Source: Xiphophorus maculatus (Eukaryota > Chordata > Actinopteri > Cyprinodontiformes > Poeciliidae). From it: 64,000 nt of DNA. Each line of letters begins with the position of its first letter. Positions within the stretch are counted from its first letter, which is position 1. This document shows positions 23,488-38,922 of this stretch, piece after piece. The notes below the pieces were generated by a model, which saw nothing but the letters and a program-made list of their open reading frames with translations, was not told the origin of the DNA and made no database searches. The stretch spans positions 5,669,103 to 5,733,102 of the forward strand of contig NC_036453.1 in the NCBI RefSeq assembly GCF_002775205.1, given 5' to 3'. Position numbers and translations under genes: made by a program.

Positions 23488-23541
23488 AAGAAGAAGAAGA
23501 AGAAGAAGAAGAAGAAGAAGAAGAAGAAGAAGAAGAAGAAG
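23488..23541 (+). repeat. (AAG)18 microsatellite just upstream of zcchc10
   Basis: Eighteen uninterrupted AAG units (54 bp), preceded by an imperfect run (AAGAAGAAGAAC). It ends 89 bp before the zcchc10 ATG and is followed at once by GACGTCAT, a CRE-like half site. It is thus in the promoter or 5' UTR of zcchc10. Confidence 0.95.
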
Positions 23542-23629
23542 ACGTCATGGTGATGGTGCGACTCCAGTAGGCGCTGTTGCTGTTCTAGACTTTAACGGTA
23601 GAAACGAAGAAGAAGCTAAACCTGGCAAC

Positions 23630-27845
<4,216 letters not shown>

Positions 27846-27893
27846 ACATGTTGGGAATTAAGGAGAGATTTCTTGACAATACTCAGTGTTTCA

Positions 27894-27899
27894 AATAAA
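27894..27899 (+). promoter_or_regulatory. zcchc10: Poly(A) signal of zcchc10
   Basis: AATAAA 49 bp after the zcchc10 stop codon, followed by a T-rich stretch (GTTCTTTTTC). It would give a very short 3' UTR. Another AATAAA overlaps the stop codon itself (27841-27846). Confidence 0.6.
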
Positions 27900-28289
27900 T
27901 GTTCTTTTTCTAAAAGCAAATCACAGCTGGTTGGAAATTACAGCGGTGTGCTAAGGATCGTGGGCTAGTCTTGAGCTTTGTTTCCTCTTGAGTTTTAAAC
28001 ACTTTTCTGCTGTTACTTCTGCAGCTGAGACATTTTCTAATGTTTGTATTTCTAGCGAGAAAATAAACTTCAAAACCTGTTAAGAGGAACACACAATTAT
28101 TCAAGTTAATTTTTTGAATTTTTGTTCTTAGTGTTTCCAGATGAGCAGGTTCTGTATAACTTGTCAACCTGTTTGAATAAACTTTAAGATTATAAAGTAC
28201 TCTGAAGAAAATAAGTATTCCTACTGTAAAAATATTTTTTCTTACTAATAATTAAACTTGGCTTATTGTTTGTGCTTACAAATGGTGTC

Positions 28290-28420
28290 TTGCAGAAGTA
28301 CTCCTACTCCTTTAACCTTCTCAATTTTTTTTCACATTATAACCACAAAAGTCAACAAATTGTATCAGGTTTCTCCAACAAAATGCAGTCTAACTGTGAA
28401 CTGGAGGGAAAATAACATGA
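28290..28420 (+). mobile_element. Decayed terminal region of a Tc1-like transposon
   Basis: TTGCAGAAGTACTCCTACTC, then TTTTTTTTCACATTATAACC and AACTGTGAACTGGAGGGAAA, follow the order of segments in the inverted terminal repeat of a common teleost Tc1 family (GCAAAAGTATTCA, CACATTACAACCAC, TTGTGAAGTGGAAGGAAAA). The family consensus was recalled, not searched. No transposase frame follows. Confidence 0.5.
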
Positions 28421-29283
28421 TTTATTATAAATAAGACTCTGAAAATAGAAACTGGCTTATACTTGTATGGCGCTTTATCAAGTCCAAATACTCCAGAGAT
28501 CTAAAGTAAGATTTTTTCTTAAGAAAAAACAATAGCATTGACAATTATCATGCTCTACTTTGTATTATTCTATCTTATAAAATGTCTACAAAATCAATGG
28601 AAGCTTGTGATTGTGACCAGGCAAAATGAGAAAAGGTTCAAAGAATATAGCATGGACCTGTAATTGACAGCTCTTTTTTATGTTAAAATATTTTCTTCCA
28701 ACTGAAGCAGAAAGCCCTTTGGGTATGTAAATGAAGCATATAAATATATTCCTTTTTGTCTTGATTTGGTCTGGTCACAAGCTATGTCTCATGTTGCAGG
28801 GAAATCTTTAAAGTGTGTTTGGTGTGGAGGAGGTCAGCCTTTGAGGCTATAGAATCATTTTGGGGCCAACAGGTCAACAGCAGTGAATGACCTCCAGTGA
28901 ACTGGTCCCCTATTCAGAGCTGAAACACCCCTTAGCAAAGTACAAAACCTCTTGGTTGCTCACCACCCTGGGGGAATGTTCACTGATTAAAAGATAAAAC
29001 TCCCATGTGAATGGTTATTTTTATATTAACTCAAATCTGATTTGAATGAACGAAAACTACTGATATGACTGTAGTTTTATTTCTTGTCATCAAAATGTAC
29101 TAATTACGTAATCAGAGGAAGAGATATTTACAGGTTTGTGAAAAGTATTCATAGGTGTTGCTTTGCTGCTTTCAAATACTTAAGAATTATCCACAAAGCT
29201 AACATACACTAACCAGGTTCTTGCAAAATCAACATCCATATTACATAACTATAAGAAGAGCGGAATGATGCATATAGAAGCGC

Positions 29284-29287
29284 ATTT

Positions 29288-29326
<39 letters not shown>

Positions 29327-29344
29327 TATTTTTATTTATTTATT
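29284..29344 (+). repeat. (TTTA)n microsatellite
   Basis: About 60 bp of TTTA units with one imperfection (TATATTTTTA). Intergenic, upstream of aff4. Confidence 0.95.
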
Positions 29345-30229
29345 TGACAAAAGTGCGTAACAATCGGAATAGGCCATTCACCTTATGGTTAAATAAGCTC
29401 TCAAATGACCAGCAGGGAATAATGAGACGTGCGTGATTCCCTTCTGTACGTCAAAACATGGGCAACCTATACGTCACTAAAATGCTGCGTTCAAGTACAA
29501 GTGGAATTATCCCTAGTAGCTGGCCTTGATCTCAGTGTAAACAAAACAGGTTTATTTGATTCTCTCAATTAGATAAGGCAATTTTTACTCAATGTAGCCA
29601 TTGAACACAGTATTAGGCATAAAAACAGGGAAAACGGGCAACGATTTATTAAAATGCGCAGAAATAATTGTAAATTAAAGGAAACAAATTACAAAAAAAC
29701 CTCTACTCCATAATCCTTAGATATTAAAAGCGTTATTTGGAAATGCTTTAAAAATTAATTCAATAACCTTTTCACATGTACAATATTATAGCTTATATAC
29801 ATTTTCTCATCTTTTGACAATTTCTCTTATTTTTTGATTTCGTGCCTTTTAAATACTTTTTGTCTTCTGAAGATTGGATTTATTTATTTTTTATTATAAT
29901 TTTGCCCTTGAGGTGCCTGTTTTTTTAAAAATTATTTTATTTAAATAACAACGGTGTTTAAGCTCAATTCAATATTTTTCAAAGGATGGTTGTGTTTGAC
30001 ATATTTCTGACGGATAGTGAATGCAACACTGGCTGCTGCCATCCACTCCTGTCTGTTGTACCTGCTTGGCTGCTTAGCTATCAGTCACTTTTATTTAGAT
30101 ATAAGAACATGAACGACAGAAAAAATGATCCCGTTTTGTTTCCCATTTGACGTGCAGCTGCGGTTTGAGAAAACCATGGGAACCGTCCGTTCGGTTTCAA
30201 TAATTTAGCTGTTTAGCTGAGTCCATTTT

Positions 30230-30313
30230 GCGTCTAACTGGAAGTGGAAAAAGACAAAGAGAAAACAGCTTTCCAACAGCTAGAATGGTTTGGGCCTAAA
30301 AGGAAGACTAGAG
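30230..30313 (+). other. aff4: Probable non-coding first exon of aff4
   Basis: The first coding exon of aff4 begins with an acceptor four bases before the ATG, so a 5' non-coding exon is needed. The best candidate ends at 30313 with CTAGAG/GTAAGG, a strong donor, in CpG-bearing, GC-richer DNA just past the zcchc10 intergenic region. This gives a first intron of 14.2 kb, in line with the long first intron of this gene in other vertebrates. The left limit is uncertain. Confidence 0.5.
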
Positions 30314-33300
30314 GTAAGGATTGTCAATGTCGGGAAAGCTATCGTTTCTCAAGTAACCCTGCTATGTAATTGTGTTACGTTTGAAGCGATTGTTAACTTC
30401 AATTTCCGTAAAAAATAAAATGTTTTAAACAGGCTAGCCGCTAGCTTAGCAGCTAAACGCCGCTAGCTAGCAAACGTTCTGCTTAAAGACGCAGGTAGTC
30501 CTGCAGGTTAGCCTCTTTTTAAACTTAAATTAGATTAGAAGTTGGGTCTTCTATTGACTTCTGTTCGTGGGAAACTTTCTTTATTTTACAGCCAAACTGT
30601 AGAGAGTACTTTTGTACGTGTTTTGGAGATTTTGTTGAGGCAAACTGAGTTAAACATTAAGGTGGAAGCTATGTTGTTTTTGTTTCTATAATCTAAGTCT
30701 AAAAACCTCACATTTATATTTTCTGTATTAACAATGCCTTTTACTACTTGATAAAATAAATATACACTTTGAGCTAAAGTCACTTTGTTAACAGTTAAGC
30801 TCAGAATCCGCTGTTGATGTATGTATAATGTACAAGATTACATAAGAGCCGTACTCTGGATACTCCCAAAGTCGGTAAGAGGAATTTGCAAGTTGTTTAT
30901 TTTACACAGATTTGTTTTGTTTCACCAGTTGTTCTTTGTGCAGCCAATTAAAATTCATACTCATGCAAAAGTATAAGTTGTTTTTGGAAGGAAAGCTGAC
31001 TTCAGTTTCTAGGAAGCATTTTTAAGCCACGCACTGGGGGAAGGGCCAAAGCATGCACTACAAATCTAAAGTTCCCTTTTGCCAGTTAAATACATAAGTC
31101 AGTAACTTGATGCAGTCATCCGAGTTTCCTTAGACAAAGCAACCTTTGTCATTTGGCTACAGTTTCCTTAATCAATCACCCAAAGATTGAAATCAGCCAA
31201 TTTTTTTGAATGTTCACCAAAGCTGGATTTTATCAATTTCACTGCAAATCTGTATTGACTGAGAAAAGAGTCTCCAGAATTGAGATTATGTAATCAGCTG
31301 AGTTTCACTGTAATATAATATAATTCCAGTGGATTTAGACTTTGTGTCTCTATATAACTGGATTACATTGACATAAGTTTGATTAGTGTAATTATATATT
31401 TCTGAATAATTGGATACAAATTTGACTTGTAAAGTGCTTTAAGATGTAAAGTTTTGAAATGACGTTAATAAGAAAGGTAATGATGTAGATGTTTAAAACG
31501 AGCACAATTGACTTCAATACATAACCATTTATAGGTGGATATTAAAAAGAACAGGCCACATGAGCAAAAGTTCCTTACCTGTTGATTTTGGTTGACACCT
31601 CCCTGGTTGGGTCATTTTAAGGTCAGGGACTGTTATGGCAGGTAGATTTGAACCCTTACAGATTTAATCAAGACAGAGCTTAGACATAAGCCGTTTGGAT
31701 GATAAACAGTCCTGTGTCTAAGTCTGGTGCCTTATTAAGTGGATTAAACATTACCCTGTTCAGAAATTTGACTGTTAAAAATAAGAATAATCAACCAGAG
31801 ATTAAAATTGGCCATTTTTTTATTTGATCTAATCTGTAATCTGTAGGTCAAGTACTAAAGAAAAAAAAATCTGAACTTTAAAAAACAGTCATTTAAGGGG
31901 CACATGCTTGAAAGGAAAAATATTGTTTTTTTTCACTTTCTTCTAGATTTAAAACTACTACCTCTATCAAAGAATATTGAGCACATTATTTACTATTTTA
32001 CACATTAAAGTTCTCAAAATTAGCAGGTGAGATCTTTGGTGGAGGGAAATTAAATCTGTATGATCAGTTTTTCTCTAAATCCATTTTATACCACCTGAAA
32101 TGATTATATTCCCAGTTTATGATGGTAGAAATGTTCCTTGTTGTCAGTGTTCAAACTTCCTATTATTGCATGTTTGTACGAAGGCAAAAATTACCAACAG
32201 TTCTCCTTTCACTTTCATGTTTTTCAACACCATGATTTTGCAAAGAAACCTATCCACCTGTCGGGTCAATGACATTTTATTACACTTGTTGAGCAGCAAC
32301 ATGTTCTTGCCAAACTTTGAAGGTTTGCTTTGTTTTATACTACTGGAAAACTAAATTGAAGCTCATTCACTGATTAATTGAGCCATGTTAAAATATTTGT
32401 AAATGGGATCTTTGACAACTATGTCAACAATATTTAGCATATAATTTAAAGTCAGATAAGCTGTTGAATAAAAATAGCCAATTGTTTAACAGACGTTAGT
32501 TTTCCATGCAGTTCTATGAAGCCTGGGTGTAACAGTTTATATTCGCGCTTGCACTGAAGACAAATGATGCAAAAGCAAAGTAAGATTAATGCCAGATGTT
32601 AACTTCGCCAAATGATTTGAATGATACTAACAAAAACAAGCAGCTAAAGCAAACAACACATTAGTAATGTGTAACTGTGCTCCCTGTGACACGGCTCGCA
32701 CTGAATTCGCATCCTGTTTAAATTTTGCCTGGGGGCTTCTGTCAAGCTGTTTCCCCTGTTGCCACGGCAAAGGGCACATGCTCTGTGAAGATGTTTCAGT
32801 GATTTGTTCGTGCAGTCCAGACGGCGCAGAGTGTGTGTTTTCCTTGGCTTTGAAGCAGTTAGTGTACACTATAATGCAGTTTTCCTGACTGAATGTTTTG
32901 GAAATAAGAGATGCCAGGTTCAGGCCAGATTTCTAAAAGACAGGATAGATTACCTTTTTGTTAAAAGTTGGATTCAGTTTAGAGGTTAAAATCATATTGT
33001 TTTCATAATGCAAAGACAGCTGATACTTTTAAGCATCGGCTGTCAGAATTTAATTAAATGTTGGTAAGGTTATGTATTTAGATCTATAATCAGATACTAT
33101 TTCTTTAGCTTGACATGGGTAAGTTGCTTGAGTTGCTCTTCCAGAGTCTGCCAACTCAATTAGTCCAAATCTTATCAGCATCAGTAGGTGTATTTTTTTC
33201 AGTCTCAGAGCTCTTGCTCACACAGCAGAAAAATCTGCAGCTCTCTGTGTCCTGACCTCGTGCACCTGTTCTTCTGCTTTTGTTCTGTAGGATGAGAGTT

Positions 33301-33825
33301 TAGCTCTCATGTGGCTACGCAGTGCTGTGAAGGTGAAACTCATTAAGGCCGTTCTGCTTTCTGTGATCTGGCGCAGACATGGACTGTGAAATACTTTGTT
33401 CTTGCCTCAAAAATATTACAATACCACCCTTTGTGTTGCTTTGGGGGAGTCAGATGTCTCATAAACACTAATGGAATGCATTGAGCACAATGTCCTTTGT
33501 AAGCAGGTTAAGTGCTTTGCGGGAAATAGAAAAAAAAAGATGGATCAGTGTAACAAACTGTAAAAGTGTCAGAGTAGGATGTTCTACAAAGAATCGTTTG
33601 CCTGAAATGATCAAATTCATGGATACAATTTATGTGCGCTATGTTGCTATTTTGCAAAGTTATATATTTAAATTTTGGGGTTTGATTTTTATCATGTCAT
33701 TCTTTCTGCAGCTGCTGATTAGGCATAGACGAGTACCCTGTTGTTACTGAGAAAAAGAAAATGTCTTTCTTAGTTCTCCTGTTCTCCTGTGATAATGAGG
33801 TCCATTTCACATGGTCAGAATGTCT

Positions 33826-34160
33826 TAATAAGCCAGTGGTTCCCAAAGATTTTCTGGGTCCCCCTATGGATTACAATAAAATGCCCCCCAAAAATGAAAA
33901 AACAAAATCAACTGGGCACACACATCGTTCAACGAAACATAAACTTATACACATATTTTGTTTTCAAACTCCACTGAAGTGTTTTTCACACTTCAGGTTG
34001 CAACAAAACATACTACAAACCATCTTTACAGTGAAACAATTTTGTGAAACTGTTTTGTTTTTTTTCCATTCATTCATACTGCTTCCCGTGCCGCCCCTTC
34101 AATGGCACTGTGGCCCCTTTAGGGGACGCGCCCCACACTTTGGGAACCACTGTAATAAGC
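33826..34160. mobile_element. hAT-type miniature element with perfect 8-bp target duplication
   Basis: The 319-bp element 33834-34152 begins CAGTGGTTCCCAAAG and ends with the exact reverse complement. It is flanked on both sides by TAATAAGC (33826-33833 and 34153-34160), a perfect 8-bp target duplication as made by hAT transposases. It has no transposase. Subterminal GGGTCCCC and GGGGACGCGCCCC stretches also mirror each other. An internal 9-bp hairpin lies at 33974-33996. Inserted in aff4 intron 1. Confidence 0.92.
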
Positions 34161-36915
34161 AATTAAGTAAACGGCAAGAGTTATCTAAAAGCTACTTTAT
34201 GCTGTTCCTGAACAGGTGTTACCTTAAAAAAACAAAACTGTGTAAGTAGAAAATACAATTTCTCAACAAGCCAAAGAAAAAAAAATCATTTTAAAGACCT
34301 GGATTGCAAAAATGGGACAAAATAAATTAAAAAAAAGTTTCTATGCGGTCAATGTGACATTGGTTTTTGCAAACCTCGTGTTAAGATTAAGATTCCTCTT
34401 TTTGCTGTTTTAAACTGTTTTCACTGTTGGTAACAAATGCTGTGTTCATGTGTTAAAATATGGCAGTGCTATTTCGGTTTTGATATTGTAGCTTCTCTAT
34501 TAACATTGTATTTGTATTTTGACTAAATGTATGCATTGGCAGATTTCTAGTTAGGCAGATCGTGAGAAACTTTTCAATAGCCTTTCTCACCATTTTAATA
34601 AAGTCAACAAAATACTGTGACTTAGAATTATACGTCTATTGCCAGTCTTCCAGGCTTATATTGTTTCCATAAGTAGTTTATTGAAGTCTCCATATATTAT
34701 AAAACTGTAGTTGTAGCAGTAATGTTTGGTTTTTGTAGTTAGGAGTACTAGCTGTAGATAGTGACACTTGTTTTCATGCGTAATCCCTATAAACTGTTGA
34801 TTTAACTGAGATTTTGCTTTCTAACCCAGCACTCTCAGAGAGACAGAAGCTGAACTCGGATCAGCCGTCTTCTTATTTGCTCTGATTTTTTTCTCCCACG
34901 CTCTGAATGAAGTGCAGACATGTAGCAACACATGGAAAATACAGATTTTTTTTCATTTGTCAGATCTTCTCTGACTTCAGTTTAAAATGCCTTGCAGATA
35001 CTGAAAATTACCAACTTTGAGTCCTTTGTAGTCCTTTCTCAACATGTCTTGTGCTCAGCATGACAATATAATAGTATAATTTCCTTAAAACTGCTGTTTT
35101 CACACCTATTCAATCCAAACGTGATGTTTTGAATTCCTATTTTCTTGGAGTAAGATGAATCTTGGAATTTCTTTTAAAAACTGACCAAACTTAATCAAGG
35201 GTTCGGACAAATGTTGAAAAGTTTCTGAAAAGTACGGTAGATTGGTTTGAATGATGCATTCTTTCAGCAAGGTAACAGGAAGATGTGTATCATGTTCCAG
35301 TTGCAGTTTGGCAGAAAATACTCAGAACAGTGTGTTATCTGTGTTGGAGTTCAGAGTTGGAACATTGGCTGATTGAGATGGGCTAAAAGCAAACATAATT
35401 CAGGGTAATATCAAAATTCCCTTTCCCCTATAAACAATTCATTATCTAACTAAAAGACGGGGTAAGAGGCTGCTGGAAATGGACTGTTTATTTATTCAGT
35501 TTCAGTCCTAGTTTTCACTTTTTACATTTGGGATAATCCTCTTACCTAATCAAATTAAAAAAGCTCCAAAGACTCTATTAAAGAATAATCTGTATGTAAA
35601 CTTTTTTTAGGATTTGGGTCTGCTGAAGGCATTTAACTGGTCAGGGAAGACATTGTAGGTGGAGAACATTTTACAAAGCTTTTTTTTTCTTTTAAAAAGA
35701 GAGAAAAAGATTCAAACAGTTCAGAGATTCTGAGTCTCAAAAAGAACTGGATTTGATTTGATCATTGTACAAGTATAAAAAACTAAAACTTAGTTTGAGA
35801 AAAAGGTTGTCAACCTTTTGATTTTGCTCCATTAACTAATAGATACAAATTTTAATTTATGAAAAGAATATAGTGCTAGATCTTTGCATGCTTATCACAT
35901 CTTTAGCTTTTTTTCCCCAATTAGTCGATCATATAGGTTCTAGACTTTCTAGCAGTAAAGAAGAATCAGTCAAAACACATTTCTTTTTTCTTCCTTTTAC
36001 CTTTAAATCCTTTTACTTGTATGTTTTAAATCGGACCAAAGATTCTTGAGCTAGGTTCAGTTCAAATGCCAAACCGAGCATCAAAATTATTGCTAGGAAT
36101 TTTGTAAACCCTGGCTATTATTGATCACAAACTATGAGTTAAAGGTAGCTGTAGTTTATCTAGAAATGAAAATTCTTCAATTTGCAACTGAGATTTTCGC
36201 ATCATGAAAACCATTATTTCAGGACAGTTTCTAATTTTTTTTGTACTTTGCTTTGATTATAACAACAGCTCTCATGATTCCTCCCTAAACAGCTGCTTAC
36301 AGAGGAAAGGTTTAGCTGAATTGATGCCCTCTCTGGAATTCCTGCCGTCAGCAGGTTCACTTCAAAAGCGCCGGGGGCAGCTCTGTACCCATTACTTACC
36401 CGTACTTTTCAACTGAGGTGCATTGGATGTTTCTTTGGTAGCTATGTCAACATAGCTGTGAAAACATTTATTTTTCCTTTTTTTAACCACCTGTAAAACT
36501 TTTAGTGGTACAATTCAGCCTTGTAAACATTTATTATGCTTTTAATAAATATTCATGTGGACTCTGTTTCAAAGACACTTGTAACTTGTGCAATACATCA
36601 TTCAATGTGTTACACCACAGTATTTCTGGAGTCAGCTTTTTTCATTCTGTAAAGCGTACCAGAGATAGATTGGATCTGCTGAGGGTAAAAAGCTTTCGGT
36701 TAATAAGCATTGTTTTCTGAGGAAATCTTGCTTTCAAGAGTGGAATACTGTGAAACCTGAGCAATTGTTGCTTGTTGTAATAGGATCTTCTTAGTTGGGC
36801 TTATGTTGCTTTTAGTGATTTGCATATTGCTGGGATCAATGAGGACAGATGATTTGAATTGGTACCTTCAACAATAAGTAGAAATTTGGATGTGCTTTAC
36901 TTAAGGGGATTATTT

Positions 36916-37281
36916 GTTTTGAATAGATGTGTGCTGATAAATTGGTGCCGATGTCCTTAATTTTGGTTAATGCGCAATCAGCCCATACTTAAATTTGAAA
37001 CCAGTCTTATTCTCTGATATTATTTACGTCTGCAAAGGTCTGAAAATCAAGCAAAGGTTGCTTTGCTGTGACGCAGGACTGACGGATGGATCCCCCACCA
37101 GGTCATGTGTGCGGTTAATAATGGTCACCTCTCTGTTGCCAATCCATCATCTTTGTCTCTATATTTAGCAACTTTTGAGACAAAGCAAATTGGCATCGGC
37201 CAAATTGGAATTGGCAGATCAAGCTCTTTATAGGTCTGTGATTGGCCAAAACACTACAATCAGTGCACCCCTAGTTTTGAA
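36916..37281. mobile_element. hAT-type miniature element with perfect 8-bp target duplication
   Basis: The 350-bp element 36924-37273 ends in CAGTGCACCCCTA, the mirror of the decayed left end TAGATGTGTGCTGATA. Both sides carry GTTTTGAA (36916-36923 and 37274-37281), a perfect 8-bp target duplication. Inner parts on both sides repeat GCCGATG and CAATTTGG-type motifs in opposite orientation. No transposase frame. It is a different family from the 33834 element, judging by its ends. Confidence 0.85.
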
Positions 37282-38051
37282 GAAGTCTTTTAGTGTGTTA
37301 GGTAGGATTGTTACAACTTTTGTGAATCCTGTGTTTATTGGCCTGTCATGATTCATTATTTCTCTTAGACTTATTAAGCAATACTAATAAGTGATGGGGC
37401 TTTCCAGTGTGATGGCAGAAATGATGACGTTCAGATATCACCAGAGAGGAAAATCTGAGGGCTCAATAATTGCATCCAAACCTGCAGTGCAGCAGTGATA
37501 TTCCTTCATCTGGTCTTTGGTCTAAACTGTGGGATTTCTTTTAGGTTTCAAGAACCCCTACGTACTGCAGGTGATAGTTTTTAAATGAGACTACTCCAAT
37601 TCTGATTCACCATGTTGAAACAGGTTGTAACAAGCCATTAATATTTGCCATCTTTTAAGCTGTCAGCCACCAGCTGATAATTTCAGAAATCATGGCTAAC
37701 AGACTCCAAACATGGTTGTTCTCTCCATGTTGCAGGACTATTACTGAGGATTAGTTTTTAATTGGTTAATAATAAGTCTTTACTATAAAAAAATGTTTCT
37801 CATTGTTCTGCAAATCAAGTACTGAAAAATAGTTTTCCCCAATTCCCTAAGTAAAAGCTCTGATCATTTAAAATTTTTACTGCTGGTACTTTGATGGGGT
37901 CATTTAGAGTTTCTCCTACTAATTTTCTACTGGATTTAAAAGTACTAGCTTGATCAATGAACTTAAGGCTTTAGAGAATCAAAAAATGCCCCTCACAGAG
38001 GATTTATCTTAAAACCAGCTTGTATGTAGATAACGCAAGATTAAGTATAGA

Positions 38052-38098
38052 TAGATAGCATTTATTGTCATTGAACAGAATTCAACGAATAGAACAAG
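38052..38098 (-). mobile_element. LINE-tail-like fragment
   Basis: On the minus strand the segment reads TTCAATGACAATAAATGC followed by TATCTATCTA, a pattern (ACAATAAA plus short tandem units) seen at the 3' ends of fish LINEs. Only the tail is recognisable. Confidence 0.4.
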
Positions 38099-38299
38099 TA
38101 GTTTTATATTTTCACAACATGTATTCGATGGAAATTCTTGCAACATGCTGTGATGCCACATGTGTCCGCTTGTTTCATCAGCGTGCGTAGCTGATGAAAA
38201 TGTGTCATGTTTGTTAGTGAGCAGCGGCAGGGTAGAAACCTGTTCACTGTCTCTTTAACAGACTCCATGGGTGCTTTGCCTTGTGCCTGGGGCATAGTG

Positions 38300-38438
38300 G
38301 GGAGGAGGGAGGGAGTTTGTAGACTGAAAGATGGATTCTGATTGGCTGTTCTGTGACATCACGCAGACACAGGGTCTGTGGTGTAAAATAACATCTCCTT
38401 TTATGGGAGGAGGTGGACAGTGCCACTCTCTGAGAGAG
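38300..38438 (+). promoter_or_regulatory. Possible alternative promoter and first exon of aff4
   Basis: In the middle of the first intron a GC-richer island contains an inverted CCAAT box (GATTGGCTG, 38340-38348), a CRE-like TGACATCACG, and about 70 bp later a good donor GAGAGAG/GTGAGATT at 38438. This layout could serve as an alternative non-coding first exon of aff4. No cross-species support could be tested. Confidence 0.25.
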
Positions 38439-38681
38439 GTGAGATTTATTTCTCTCTTATTGATCCCCTTTAGTTTTTTTTGAAATATTATTTATTGTCA
38501 GACTTGTATTGTTATGTTTTCATACTTTGATTTACCCTTCTTAATTTTTATTTTGTAATATGTATTTTACTCCAGCGTATTTTCACCATTTTCTTTAATA
38601 ACTTAATCGCATCCAGTTAAAAACAGACTGATATTTAATATTTAATAACAGTTCATCCAGCATTCCTGATATTGCATATTC

Positions 38682-38745
38682 TTAATTATCTGAATCTGTC
38701 AGATAATTAAACAGTGGAAATGACAGTTAATCATTTCCACTGTTT
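38682..38745. repeat. Two adjoining perfect hairpins (12-bp and 15-bp arms)
   Basis: TTAATTATCTGA (682-693 of 38 kb) pairs with TCAGATAATTAA (38699-38710) across a 5-nt loop. AAACAGTGGAAATGA (38709-38723) then pairs with TCATTTCCACTGTTT (38731-38745) across 7 nt. The first hairpin ends where the second begins. Confidence 0.9.
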
Positions 38746-38845
38746 GTTCTCATGTACTTTTTAAAAATTTTTATTTATTTATTTATTTATTTTTTTTAAA
38801 AGCTTCAACTTCCTACTAATTTTATATATTTACAATTAAAATGTC

Positions 38846-38922
38846 TGGACAAAGTGGCACCAAAGTCAAATTCCTTGTTTGTGTGCACAAACTTTGCCAA
38901 TAAAGCTGATTCTGATTATTCA
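38846..38922 (+). mobile_element. LINE-tail-like fragment
   Basis: CAAATTCCTTGTTTGTGTGC and then TTTGCCAATAAAGCTGATTC, ending in TGATTATT, has the look of a fish LINE 3' end (CAATAAAGCTGATTCTGATT tails are common). It is oriented along aff4. Only the tail is seen. Confidence 0.5.

Larger units (their letters stand above)
27900..30229. other. Intergenic DNA between zcchc10 and aff4
   Basis: No protein-like frame. It holds a Tc1-type relic (28290-28420) and a (TTTA)n microsatellite (about 29284-29344). CpG-bearing sequence from about 30110 onward probably begins the aff4 promoter. Confidence 0.55.

Noticed and set aside
33481-34249. Two longer plus-strand frames in aff4 intron 1
   Set aside because: The second runs through the hAT miniature element 33834-34152, and the first has no protein-like features. 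Both are chance frames.
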